Assembly (NCBI GenBank): GCA_964570285.1
Contig: CAZMXP010000040.1
Location: 1 to 45,529 of the forward strand
From: CAZMXP01 sp964570285
GTDB lineage: Bacteria > Planctomycetota > PLA2
Direction: 5' to 3'
Length of the DNA stretch: 45,529 nt
Part shown: positions 6,943 to 15,357 of the stretch, piece by piece
Numbering within the stretch: the stretch's first letter is position 1
Layout: the number at the start of each line of letters is the position of its first letter
Notes under the pieces: model-generated
What the model was told of the DNA's origin: nothing
Databases searched by the model: none
The model's input: only the letters and a program-made list of their open reading frames with translations
Translations under genes and position numbers: made by a program

Positions 6943-8474
6943 GAGGGGGGTGCATTATAGGCGCGAGGCGGAGTTCCGTAGCCTCCGCCGCCCGGCGTGC
7001 GGATCGAGAGCCGGTCGCCCGCCTTGGCTTCGATGCGTCCCCTCCCCGGGATCGCGACGGCCTCCGCCTCCCCGGCCCGCAGCAGGCGGTCCTCCCCCGG
7101 GGCGCCCGGCGAGCCTCCGTCGGCGCCGCGAGGCCCCCTCGTGCGGCGGTCCGCGAGCAGATGCACGAGGCAGTCCGCGCGGAACTCGATCTCCTTGTGC
7201 AGGCCGTCGCCGCCGCGGCAGCGGCCCGCGCCTCCGGTCCCGCGCGCGATGCGCATCGTCCGCACGAGGACCGGCACCCCCTGCTCCAGCGCCTCGATCG
7301 GCGTGTTGCGCGTGTTGGTCATGTGGGTCTGGATCGCCGACGCGCCGTCCGCCTGCGGGCCCGCCCCCGCGCCCCCACCCATCGTCTCGTAGTAGGCGAA
7401 GCCTTCGCCCCCCATCGTCAGGTTGTTCATCGTGCCCTGCGACGCCGCCGGCATGCGCCCCGGCGCGGCGGAGGCGAGCGCGCCGAGCAGCACGTCGACG
7501 ATGCGCTGGCTCGTCTCGACGTTCCCCCCCGCGACCGGCGCCGGATAGCGGGCGTTCACGATCGTGCCCTCCGGCGCGACGACCTCGAGGCAGGAGCGCA
7601 CCCCCTCGTTGAGCGGCGTCTCCGGAGGCAGCAGGAGCGCCAGCGCGTAGGTCGCGGCGCTCTCGGTGACCGCGAGATTCGCGTTGAGCGGGAGGTGCGT
7701 CTGCGGGCAGGTGCCGGTGAAGTCCACACGGAGCCTCCCGTCGCGCGCCTCGAGCGCCACGGCGACCCGGAGGCCGCCGTCGAGTTCGTCCTCGAACCGG
7801 TGCACGCCGGGACGCAACGACGCGATGACCTGCGCGGTCGCGTGCCGAGCGGCGTCGATCAGCGCGTCCCCCGCCCTCACCATCGCGTCCAGGCCGAGCC
7901 TCCGCGAGGAGTCCTGAAGCCTCGCGATGCCGCGCCGCAGCGTCTCGACCTGCGCGACCAGGTCCTCGCGGCGCTCCCGCGGCGACCGCACGTTCGCGCA
8001 GAAGAGCCCAAGCAGGTCCTCGTCGATCCTCCCCGCCCGCACGAGGCGCACCGGCGGGATCCGCAGCCCCTCGCCGTGGATGTCGGTCGCAAGCCCGAGC
8101 GACCCCGGGGCCGCGCCGCCGACATCCGCGTGGTGCGCGCGGTTCGCGACGAGGAAGGGCCCCCACGCGGCCACCGCGGTCAGGTCGGGCAGGTGCGTGC
8201 CCCCCGCCCACGGATCGTTCAGCAGCACGACGTCGCCCGGGCGCGGCGGCAGGCGCGCGAGCACGGCGCGCACCGAGAGCGGCATCGCGCCCAGGTGCAC
8301 CGGGATGTGCGCCGCCTGGGCGAGCAGCCTTCCCGTCGCCTCGAAGAGGGCGCAGGAGAGGTCGCGCCGCTCCTTGATGTTCACGGAGGTCGCCGAGCGC
8401 TCCAGCGCGGCGCCCATCTCCTCGGCGATCGACGCGAAGAGCGCGTCGTAGACGGCGAGGTCGGCGGCATTCAT
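6939..8474 (-). CDS. hyuB: hydantoinase B / 5-oxoprolinase B-family subunit
   Basis: 511 residues, normal for HyuB. The start MNAADLAVYD and early core (ERSATSVNIKERRDLSCALF) match the family, as do NDPWAGGTHLPDLT, HHADVGG, the NANLAVTESA segment and the glycine-rich end PGGGGYG. HyuB pairs with HyuA in ATP-dependent opening of cyclic amides such as 5-oxoproline, hydantoins or N-methylhydantoin; acetone carboxylases also share these folds. The ATG overlaps the hyuA stop (ATGA, 8471-8474) and the gene's own stop overlaps the start of the zinc-ribbon gene. The 1364-residue open frame reaching 11033 is an artefact: only its C-terminal part is this gene. Exact substrate unknown. Confidence 0.93.
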   Translation of the reverse strand: MNAADLAVYDALFASIAEEMGAALERSATSVNIKERRDLSCALFEATGRLLAQAAHIPVHLGAMPLSVRAVLARLPPRPGDVVLLNDPWAGGTHLPDLTAVAAWGPFLVANRAHHADVGGAAPGSLGLATDIHGEGLRIPPVRLVRAGRIDEDLLGLFCANVRSPRERREDLVAQVETLRRGIARLQDSSRRLGLDAMVRAGDALIDAARHATAQVIASLRPGVHRFEDELDGGLRVAVALEARDGRLRVDFTGTCPQTHLPLNANLAVTESAATYALALLLPPETPLNEGVRSCLEVVAPEGTIVNARYPAPVAGGNVETSQRIVDVLLGALASAAPGRMPAASQGTMNNLTMGGEGFAYYETMGGGAGAGPQADGASAIQTHMTNTRNTPIEALEQGVPVLVRTMRIARGTGGAGRCRGGDGLHKEIEFRADCLVHLLADRRTRGPRGADGGSPGAPGEDRLLRAGEAEAVAIPGRGRIEAKAGDRLSIRTPGGGGYGTPPRAYNAPPS

Positions 8475-10294
8475 GCGTGGCGCTCCAGCAGCAGCGCGCC
8501 GTCGGCGAGCACCGTCGCGCGCCAGCCCGACGGCACGACCGTCGTCGCGGTCGTCTCCGTCAGCACGACCGGCCCGAGGATCGCGCCTTCGAGATCGGCC
8601 CGCGGGAGGCGGCCGGGGCCCTTCCGGGCCTTCCGCGCCTTTCGCGGAGGGAGGGGGGAGGGGCGCGGGGAGGGGTCGATGGCCGCGAGCCGCAGGTTGA
8701 CGACCTCGACTGGGCGCGCGCGGTCGCAGTAGCCGTACGCCTGCTCGTGCGCGACGTGGAACCTCTCGACGAGCCGCGGGTCCGCGACGACGGAGAGCTC
8801 GTGCGACTGTCCCACATAGCGCACATCCGCCGTCTCCAGCGAGAGTCTCCCGCGATGGGCGCGCATCGGCTCGAGCAACCGCTCCAGTTCCCGCACACAC
8901 GCGCGCCCCTCGCGGAGAACCGTCCTCACGAAGTCGCGGCGCCGGTCGGCGTTGCGCATGCCGTGCGCCGAGAAGGCGCCGGGGTCCCTCGGGATCAGCA
9001 CGTCGCGCATCCCCAGCGCGTCGGCGAGGGAGCACGCGTGGAGCCCCCCGGCCCCCCCGAAGGCGACCAGCGTCGCCGGCCGCGGATCGATGCCTCGACG
9101 CACGGTCACCGTGCGGATCGCACGCTCCATCGTCGCGTCGGCGACGCGCAGGATGCCCGCGGCGTTCCCCCCCACCGCGCGGCGCGCGCGGCCGACCTCG
9201 AGCGCGAGCGTGCCCGCGAGCCGGTCGTCGCCGGTCAGGTGGCCCAGCGCGACGTGGGCGTCGGTCACCGTCGGCAGGTCGCCGGTGCCGTAGCAGGCCG
9301 GCCCCGGCTCGGCGCCCGCGCTCTCGGGCCCGACGCGGAGCGCGCCCATAGGGTCGAGGCGCGCGATCGATCCGCCGCCCGCGCCGACGGTATGCACATC
9401 GAGCACCGGGACCCGGAGCGGCAGCCCCGCGTGCACGAACTGAGGCGCCAGTCGCGGCTCGCCTCGGAGGAACGAGACGTCCGTCGAGGTCCCCCCCATG
9501 TCGAAGCTGACGATCCCGTCGATCCCGTGCAGGCGCGCGAGTTCCGCGGCGGCGACGACCCCGCCCGCCGGGCCGCTCAGCACCGTCGTCACCGGGAACT
9601 CCGCGATCTCCTCCGGCGGCGCGGTGCCGCCGCTGCTCTTCATGATCTCGAGATCGTGGCCGGAGAGCGCCGCGGCGAGGCGCCGCTGGTAGGGAGCCAT
9701 CACCGGCATCAGCGCGGCGTTGGCGACCGTCGTGGCCGCGCGCTCGAACTCGCGCATCTCGTTGCTGACGCGGTGGCTCAGCGAGACCGGGAGACCGGTG
9801 CGCCCGAGCGCTTCGCCGACCGCCCTCTCGTGGGCCGGGTCGCGGTAGGCGTGCAGGAGGCAGACGGCGACGGCGTCCGCGCCGCTCGCGCGCACGCGCG
9901 CGACGAGATCGCCGAGGTCGAGCGGCGTCTCGACGCGGCCGTCCGCGAAGAGGCGCTCCGTGACCCCGAAGCGGTCCTCGGGGCGCACGATCGGGTCGTG
10001 GCGCGTCGGCTCGATCGCGTAGAGGTGCAGGCGCTCCTGCCGCCCGATCTCGATCAGGTCCTCGAGGCCGCGCGTCGTGACGAAGGCGGTGCGGGCGAGG
10101 GTGCGCGTCAGCAGCGCGTTGGTCGCGACCGTGGTGCCGTGCACGATGCGCAGGCGGCCGGGGAGCCCGAGCGCCGCGAGCCCCTCCGCGATCGCGCGGG
10201 ATGGGTCCCGCGGCGTCGAACGCACCTTGAGCACGCGGTCGCCGACGCTGAAGTCGGTGAAGGTGCCGCCCGTGTCGATGCCGACCGTCCTCAT
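8471..10294 (-). CDS. hyuA: hydantoinase A / 5-oxoprolinase A-family subunit (ATPase)
   Basis: 607 residues with the full HyuA architecture. The N-terminal phosphate-binding motif is VGIDTGGTFTD (4-14), and HGTTVATNALL follows. The central actin/HSP70-like motif is FDMGGTSTDVS (about 263-273), then GAGGGSIARLD (about 303) and the C-terminal LVAFGGAGGLHA. The A subunit hydrolyses ATP to activate the cyclic amide carbonyl. It heads an operon of hyuA-hyuB-zinc-ribbon gene joined by ATGA overlaps. There is no Shine-Dalgarno; a TATAGT box lies 8 nt before the ATG. It is divergent from plsY with only 40 nt between start codons. Confidence 0.93.
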   Translation of the reverse strand: MRTVGIDTGGTFTDFSVGDRVLKVRSTPRDPSRAIAEGLAALGLPGRLRIVHGTTVATNALLTRTLARTAFVTTRGLEDLIEIGRQERLHLYAIEPTRHDPIVRPEDRFGVTERLFADGRVETPLDLGDLVARVRASGADAVAVCLLHAYRDPAHERAVGEALGRTGLPVSLSHRVSNEMREFERAATTVANAALMPVMAPYQRRLAAALSGHDLEIMKSSGGTAPPEEIAEFPVTTVLSGPAGGVVAAAELARLHGIDGIVSFDMGGTSTDVSFLRGEPRLAPQFVHAGLPLRVPVLDVHTVGAGGGSIARLDPMGALRVGPESAGAEPGPACYGTGDLPTVTDAHVALGHLTGDDRLAGTLALEVGRARRAVGGNAAGILRVADATMERAIRTVTVRRGIDPRPATLVAFGGAGGLHACSLADALGMRDVLIPRDPGAFSAHGMRNADRRRDFVRTVLREGRACVRELERLLEPMRAHRGRLSLETADVRYVGQSHELSVVADPRLVERFHVAHEQAYGYCDRARPVEVVNLRLAAIDPSPRPSPLPPRKARKARKGPGRLPRADLEGAILGPVVLTETTATTVVPSGWRATVLADGALLLERHA

Positions 10295-10302
10295 CGCGGG
10301 AG

Positions 10303-10308
10303 ACTATA
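10303..10308 (-). promoter_or_regulatory. -10 box TATAGT of hyuA (leaderless geometry)
   Basis: Read on the - strand, TATAGT ends 8 nt before the hyuA ATG (10294). It lies 12 bp from the plsY -10 on the other strand, so the two promoters are back to back and may compete. Confidence 0.55.
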
Positions 10309-10319
10309 CGCGGTTCGGG

Positions 10320-10325
10320 TATCGT
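10320..10325 (+). promoter_or_regulatory. -10 box TATCGT of plsY (leaderless geometry)
   Basis: TATCGT ends 9 nt before the TTG start of plsY at 10335. There is no Shine-Dalgarno in between. Confidence 0.45.
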
Positions 10326-10334
10326 GGTGGCCCC

Positions 10335-10928
10335 TTGGCCTCGACGCTTTCGGTCTGCGCGCTCGCCTACCTGCTCGGGGGCGTCCCGTTCGCCTACCTC
10401 GCGGTCCGCCTCGTGCTGCGCGAGGACGTGCGCCGCCACGGCAGCGGGAACGTCGGCGCGACGAACGCGGCGCGCCTCTTCCAGCCGCGCTGGAGACTCG
10501 TGGCCTTCTTCGGCCTGTTCGCGCTGGACGCGGGGAAGGGCGCCACCGCGGTGCTGCTGTTGCCGCGCCTGCTCGGGGCCGCGGAGCCGGGGCCGGTGCT
10601 GGCGGGGCTCTTCGCGGTGGTGGGCCACATGTTCCCGCCCTATCTGCGGTTCCGCGGCGGCAAGGGCGTGGCGACGACGATGGGGGCGCTCGCCGCGCTG
10701 GAGCCGGTCGCGACGCTCATCGCGCTGGCGGTCTTCGCGGCGGTCTACGGAATCACCCGCGTCGTCGGCGCCGGCTCGCTGGCGCTCGCCGTCGCGCTGC
10801 CCGTGGCCGTCTACGTGCGCGGCGCGGCGCCGCCCGGCGTCGGGCCGCTGACGATCCTGCTCTCGCTGCTGATCATCGTCCGCCACCGGACCAATCTCGC
10901 GGCGCTGCTGCGGAGGGATGCGACGTGA
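10335..10928 (+). CDS. plsY: glycerol-3-phosphate acyltransferase PlsY
   Basis: 197 residues, a polytopic membrane enzyme that moves the acyl group from acyl-phosphate to glycerol-3-phosphate in the first step of phospholipid synthesis. PlsY motifs are GSGNVGATNAAR (about residues 37-48) and FRGGKGVATTMG (about 106-117); the C-terminal RHRTNL motif is also present. The frame is open further upstream, but the protein homology starts at a TTG (10335) that sits 9 nt after a TATCGT box, so I use this TTG. The stop TGA overlaps the GTG of gpsA (GTGA, 10925-10928). Together plsY and gpsA supply and use glycerol-3-phosphate. Confidence 0.92.
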   Translation: MASTLSVCALAYLLGGVPFAYLAVRLVLREDVRRHGSGNVGATNAARLFQPRWRLVAFFGLFALDAGKGATAVLLLPRLLGAAEPGPVLAGLFAVVGHMFPPYLRFRGGKGVATTMGALAALEPVATLIALAVFAAVYGITRVVGAGSLALAVALPVAVYVRGAAPPGVGPLTILLSLLIIVRHRTNLAALLRRDAT

Positions 10929-11896
10929 AGATCGCCATCCTCGGCGCGGGCGCGTGGGGCACGACGATCGCGATCCATCTCGCCCAGAAGGGCCACGACG
11001 TCCTCCTGTGGGCGCGGGACGAGGAACGCGCACGGCAGATGGAGGCGTCGCGCGAGAACGAGCGCTACCTGCGCTCGTTCCGCCTCCCCGACCGCGTCCA
11101 CGTGACGGCCGGCGATCCCGGCGGCGCGGACGCGCTCATCGGCGCGATCCCCACGCAGCCGATGCGCACGGTGCTCACGCGGCTCCGCCCCTCCCTCCCC
11201 CGCGCCCCCTTCCTCTCGCTCTCGAAGGGGATCGAGATCGGCACCGGGCAACTCCCCACGCAGATCTACGCCGACGTCGCCGGCGCGGAGCGGCCGCGCG
11301 CGGTGCTGACCGGTCCCTGCATCTCGAGCGAGGTCGTGCGCGGGCTGCCCACGGCGGTGGTCGTCGCGGGGGACGAGGCGCGCATGTGGCAGGAACTCTT
11401 CAACACCGACCGCTTCCGCGTCTACACCGGGGACGATCCCGTCGGCGCCGAACTGGTCGGCGCGCTGAAGAACGTGATGGGCATCGCCGCGGGCATCGTC
11501 GACGGCATGGGGTTTGGCGACAACGCGAAGGCGGCGCTGCTGACGCGCAGCATCGTGGAGATCACGCGGCTCGGCCTCGCGCTCGGCGCGCAGGCGCAGA
11601 CGTTCACCGGCCTCGCCGGCTTCGGCGACCTCTTCACGACCTGCGTCAGCCCCCACGGGCGCAACCGCGGCCTCGGCGAGCGGATCGGCCGCGGCGAGCG
11701 CCTCGACGAGATCCTGGCCAGCACGAGTAGCATCGCCGAGGGCGTCCCGACGACGCGCGCCGTGCTCTCGCTGGCGCGCGGGCGCGGTGTCGAGATGCCG
11801 ATCACGTCGGCGATCCACTCGATCCTCTTCGAGGGCATCGCCGTCGAACAGGCGCTCGGCATGCTGATGTCGCGCGACCGCCGTCCCGAACGCTAA
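10925..11896 (+). CDS. gpsA: glycerol-3-phosphate dehydrogenase [NAD(P)+]
   Basis: 323 residues. The N-terminal Rossmann motif is GAGAWGTT (residues 7-14). LSLSKGIE, LTGPCISSEV, the catalytic-lysine segment GALKNVMGIAAG, and GLAGFGDLFTTC with the following SPHGRNR are all characteristic of GpsA. It reduces dihydroxyacetone phosphate to sn-glycerol-3-phosphate for PlsY. The GTG start is fixed by its four-base overlap with the plsY stop, and the length is normal. The open frame upstream to 8477 is antisense to hyuA and is not part of this gene. Confidence 0.95.
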   Translation: MKIAILGAGAWGTTIAIHLAQKGHDVLLWARDEERARQMEASRENERYLRSFRLPDRVHVTAGDPGGADALIGAIPTQPMRTVLTRLRPSLPRAPFLSLSKGIEIGTGQLPTQIYADVAGAERPRAVLTGPCISSEVVRGLPTAVVVAGDEARMWQELFNTDRFRVYTGDDPVGAELVGALKNVMGIAAGIVDGMGFGDNAKAALLTRSIVEITRLGLALGAQAQTFTGLAGFGDLFTTCVSPHGRNRGLGERIGRGERLDEILASTSSIAEGVPTTRAVLSLARGRGVEMPITSAIHSILFEGIAVEQALGMLMSRDRRPER

Positions 11897-11905
11897 GGAG
11901 CTCCG

Positions 11906-14131
11906 ATGGCCCGCAACACGACGCAAGGGACGCACCGGTGGGAGTTCTTCCGCGCCGGCGGCGTCGACCAGGTGCGCCTCGACCGCGGCGGCGACCTCGC
12001 GCACCTGCGCACCCTCGACCAGAAGCTCTGGGTCGCGCTGAGCTGCCCGGTGAAGGGGCTCGAGTTCGACGAGCGCACGCTCGCGCTGCTCGACGGCGAC
12101 GGCGACGGCCGCGTGCGCGCCCCGGAGCTGATCGCGGCGTGCGAGTGGGCGTGCGGCCTGCTGAAGAACGCCGACGACCTCGCGCTCTCCCGGGACGGGC
12201 TCGCGCTCGCGTCGATCGACGCCTCGACGCCCGAGGGCAAGCGGATCCTCGCGTCGGCGAAGCACGTGCTCGCGAGCCTCGGCCGGCCCGAGGCGACCGA
12301 GATCACCGTCGCCGAGGCGATGAACACCGCCGAGGTCTTCGCGAAGGCGAAGCACAACGGCGACGGCATCGTCCCTCCCGAATTCATCGACGACGAGGGG
12401 GCGCGGGGGACGGCGGCGGACATCCTCGCCTGCTTCGGCGGCGAGGGCGACCGGAGCGGGAAGCTGGGCATCACGAGGGCGAAGCTCGACGCGTTCGCGG
12501 CGGACGCGCGCGCGAGTTCGGAGTGGTGGGCGCGGGCGGAAAGGGAGGGGGCGACGGTGCTGCCGCTCGGCGACGCGACGCCGGCGGCCTTCGACGCGCT
12601 GCGCGCGGTGCGCCCGAAGGTGGACGACTTCTTCGCGCGCTGCCGCCTCGCCGCGTACGACGCCCGGGCGCTCCAGGCGCTGAACCGCGAGGAGTCCGCC
12701 TACCTCGCCGTCGCCGCGAAGGACCTGTCGATCAGCTCGGCGGAGATCGCCGGCTTCCCGATCTCGCAGATCGCGCCCGGGAAGGCGCTGCCGCTGGTCG
12801 AGGGCATCAACCCGGCCTGGGTCGACGCGCTGGCCGCGCTGCGCGACCTCGCCGTCGGGCCGGTGCTCGGCCGCGCGCGGGCGGAGCTGACCGAGGCGGA
12901 CTGGACCGCGCTGAAGGCGCGCTTCGCCGCGCACGAGCGCTGGCGGACCGAGCGCACCGGCGTGACCGTCGAGAAGCTGGGCCTGCCGCGCGTCCGCGAG
13001 ATCCTCGCCGGCGTCACCCTCGACCTGCTCGCCCGCGAGATCGAGCGCGACCTCGCGGTGGCGCCGCAGGTGGACGCGATGGCGAGCGTCGAGAGGCTCG
13101 CGCGCTACGCGCGCGACCTCTTCCGGCTGGCCCGCAACTACGTCTCGTTCATCGAGTTCTTCGCGAGGACCGGCGCGACCTTCCAGGCCGGCACCCTCTA
13201 CCTCGACGGGAGGGCGTGCAGCCTCTGCGTCAAGGTGCTCGACGCGGGCAAGCACGGCACGATCGCGGTCATGGCGAAGGCGTTCCTCGCGTATGTCGAC
13301 TGCACCCGTCCCGGCTCGGAGAAGATGACGGTCGCCTGCGCCTTCACCGCCGGCGACAGCGACAACCTCTTCGTCGGCCGCAACGGGATCTTCTACGACC
13401 GGAAGGGACGCGACTGGGATGCGACGATCGCGAAGATCATCGACAACCCGATCAGCGTCCGGCAGGCCTTCTGGTCCCCCTACAAGAAGGTGCTGCGGTT
13501 CATCGAGACGCAGGCGGCCAAGCGTGCGGCGGCGGCGGACGAGGCCTCCACCGCGAAGCTGCAAGGGGTCGCGACGGCCGCCGGCGAGGCGGCGGAGAGC
13601 GGCAAGGCCCCGCCGCAAAAGCCCAAGTTCGACGTCGGCGTGATCGCGGCGCTGGGCGTCGCGGTGGGCGGCATCGCGGCGGCGACGGCGGCGCTGCTGG
13701 ACAAGTTCTTCGACCTCGGCGTCTGGATGCCCGCGGGCGTGCTCGGCTTCCTGCTGCTCATCTCGGGGCCGTCGATGCTGATCGCGTGGATGAAGCTGCG
13801 CCAGCGCAACCTCGGGCCGATCCTCGACGCGAACGGATGGGCCGTGAACGCGCTCGTGAGGGTGAACATCCCCCTCGGCACGGCGCTGACCGAGCGCGCG
13901 AAGCTGCCCCCGGGCGCGGGCCGCACGCTGAAGGACCCCTACGCGCCCAAGAAGCGCCTCTGGCCGCGCCTGCTCTTCCTGCTCCTGCTCCTCGGCGGCG
14001 CAGGCTACGGCCTCTACCGCTACGGCTACCTGCACAAGTGGCTGCCGCAGTACTTCGACGACCCGCGCGCGAAGGCCGCGGCGCCGGTGGAACCGGCCCA
14101 GCCGCCCCCGCCCTCCCCCGGCGGGGGTTGA
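11906..14131 (+). CDS. large EF-hand-containing membrane protein, function unknown
   Basis: 741 residues, 9 nt after gpsA with a good AAGGAG ribosome site, so third gene of the plsY operon. Residues about 60-75 contain an EF-hand calcium loop (LLDGDGDGRVRAPEL), and a second weaker loop (KHNGDGIVPPEF) occurs near 150. A long alpha-rich middle follows. Near the end come a membrane pair (about 575-595 and 610-630), a cytoplasmic-type stretch and a last hydrophobic helix (about 688-703) before a Pro-rich tail. There is no signal peptide. A short CSLC motif lies near residue 435. Calcium-dependent membrane function is suggested by the EF-hand but not shown; I know no characterised homologue. Confidence 0.75.
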   Translation: MARNTTQGTHRWEFFRAGGVDQVRLDRGGDLAHLRTLDQKLWVALSCPVKGLEFDERTLALLDGDGDGRVRAPELIAACEWACGLLKNADDLALSRDGLALASIDASTPEGKRILASAKHVLASLGRPEATEITVAEAMNTAEVFAKAKHNGDGIVPPEFIDDEGARGTAADILACFGGEGDRSGKLGITRAKLDAFAADARASSEWWARAEREGATVLPLGDATPAAFDALRAVRPKVDDFFARCRLAAYDARALQALNREESAYLAVAAKDLSISSAEIAGFPISQIAPGKALPLVEGINPAWVDALAALRDLAVGPVLGRARAELTEADWTALKARFAAHERWRTERTGVTVEKLGLPRVREILAGVTLDLLAREIERDLAVAPQVDAMASVERLARYARDLFRLARNYVSFIEFFARTGATFQAGTLYLDGRACSLCVKVLDAGKHGTIAVMAKAFLAYVDCTRPGSEKMTVACAFTAGDSDNLFVGRNGIFYDRKGRDWDATIAKIIDNPISVRQAFWSPYKKVLRFIETQAAKRAAAADEASTAKLQGVATAAGEAAESGKAPPQKPKFDVGVIAALGVAVGGIAAATAALLDKFFDLGVWMPAGVLGFLLLISGPSMLIAWMKLRQRNLGPILDANGWAVNALVRVNIPLGTALTERAKLPPGAGRTLKDPYAPKKRLWPRLLFLLLLLGGAGYGLYRYGYLHKWLPQYFDDPRAKAAAPVEPAQPPPPSPGGG

Positions 14132-14140
14132 CGCCGGGGA

Positions 14141-14160
14141 TCACGGCCCTCGGGCCGTGA
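14141..14160. terminator. perfect 20-nt palindrome overlapping the 3' end of the - strand gene
   Basis: TCACGGCCC-TC-GGGCCGTGA is a perfect inverted repeat. Its left TCA is the stop codon (TGA) of the - strand hydrolase-like gene, and the convergent + strand gene ends 10 nt before it. It probably works as a shared terminator stem, though no T-run is evident. Confidence 0.5.
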
Positions 14161-15355
14161 ACGCCAACCGGCAGGAGTAGAGCAGCAGGGGGTCGCGGCG
14201 CTCCAGGTAGTCCTCGAGCAGGTAGGCGATGTTGTGGTCGATGTACTTCGCGACCGCGATGGCGCCGTCGACGCGCACGCGCAGCGGCTCGTCCGCGTCG
14301 AACATCGCCGGGTCGACGCAGATCCAGAAGGCGTTGATCCGGTCGGTCGTCACCGTCACGAGGTTTTTCTCGTTGGTGTCGATCGTCGCGGTGATCGACG
14401 CCGGGATCCGGAGGCCGGTGGCCTTCCACTGGCCCCCGAGCACCTCCTCCTTGAGGCTGCGCTCGCGCGGGGCGGCGCGCAGCCAGTGGGCCCGCATCAC
14501 CGAGGGACGGTTGCAGACCAGTTCGACGCGCGCCGGCGGCGCGAGGCGCGCGGTCTTCCCGAGCCACGCGGTGATGCGGTCGGTGCCGGCGCTCGCGGCG
14601 AGGACCACATGCCCGGGGTGGAGCCTGACGAGTCCGTCGAGAAACGTCCTCTGGCGCAGGTCCTGCTGCCTTCTCACGACGGCCAGCGCGCTGAAGTAGC
14701 GGCCGTGGCCGACCACCTCCCCCCCGTCCCCCCACCATCCCCCTCCCGCGAGCAGGCCGGCGAACCGGTCGGGGTTCTGCAGCGCGATGTACCACGCGAG
14801 TTCCGCGCGGGCGTCCTGCGCGCGCAGGAAGAGGCGCGCGGGATCGACATGCACCTGGTCCATCGACTCCGCGAGCAGGCTGAGCACGAGCATCTCCGCC
14901 GCCTGCGCCTCGGCGGCCGCCTCCGGGTGGCGCCGCAGGTCGATGCGCACCGTCACCGCGTCGGCGGAGGGCGCCAGGTCGAAGGGCAGCAGGTCGATGT
15001 GGAGCGGCCACGCGCGCGCGCGGTCGTAGCCGGGCGGAAGCAGCAGTTCCGCGTAGTCGCCGGCGCAGTCGCCGACAGGCTGGATGCGCGGGCGGTACCG
15101 GCTGTAGTCGGGCGGCTTGCCCCCCTTGCGGAAGGCGGGACTCGCGGGCCATGCGAAGTGCCGCCCCTCGCGGATCGCCTTCGCGACCACGGCGGGGTCG
15201 TTGCCGCTGACCTCGCGGATCGATTCGAGCAGGTCCTCGCGCTTGCTCGCGCTCGGCTCCGCCAGGTACCAGCGGAGAAGCGTGCCGAGGCGGCTCTCGC
15301 CCGCGTGCAGGGGGGCCGCGAGGGCGAGCGCCAGCGCGACGGAGCGGAGCGCCAC
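14141..15355 (-). CDS. secreted alpha/beta-hydrolase-like protein lacking the nucleophile motif
   Basis: 404 residues from a GTG at 15355, which has an AGGAG site overlapping the stop of the upstream gene. The N-terminus is a signal peptide (residues 4-20, ending APLHAGES). The middle follows the layout of planctomycete esterase/PHB-depolymerase-like hydrolases: LLPPGYDRARAWPLHIDLLP, then VDPARLFLRAQDARAELAWY, then NPDRFAGLLAGGGWW. In active relatives the second segment holds a GxSxGG nucleophile elbow; here it reads LRAQDARAE, with no serine. It is probably a non-catalytic binding or scaffold protein. It is the last gene of the recQ/HEAT operon. Confidence 0.68.
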   Translation of the reverse strand: MALRSVALALALAAPLHAGESRLGTLLRWYLAEPSASKREDLLESIREVSGNDPAVVAKAIREGRHFAWPASPAFRKGGKPPDYSRYRPRIQPVGDCAGDYAELLLPPGYDRARAWPLHIDLLPFDLAPSADAVTVRIDLRRHPEAAAEAQAAEMLVLSLLAESMDQVHVDPARLFLRAQDARAELAWYIALQNPDRFAGLLAGGGWWGDGGEVVGHGRYFSALAVVRRQQDLRQRTFLDGLVRLHPGHVVLAASAGTDRITAWLGKTARLAPPARVELVCNRPSVMRAHWLRAAPRERSLKEEVLGGQWKATGLRIPASITATIDTNEKNLVTVTTDRINAFWICVDPAMFDADEPLRVRVDGAIAVAKYIDHNIAYLLEDYLERRDPLLLYSCRLAFTARGP

Positions 15356-15357
15356 CG

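Noticed and set aside
8477..10924. long N-terminal extension of gpsA
   Set aside because: It is antisense to hyuA and low-complexity. GpsA homology begins at the GTG at 10925.
6939..11033. 1364-residue open frame on the - strand
   Set aside because: Only its last 511 residues (HyuB) are real. The rest is antisense to plsY/gpsA or out of frame with hyuA.
12060..12150. dockerin domain in the 741-residue protein
   Set aside because: There is only one good calcium loop here and no paired dockerin repeat or signal peptide. A plain EF-hand is the safer call.
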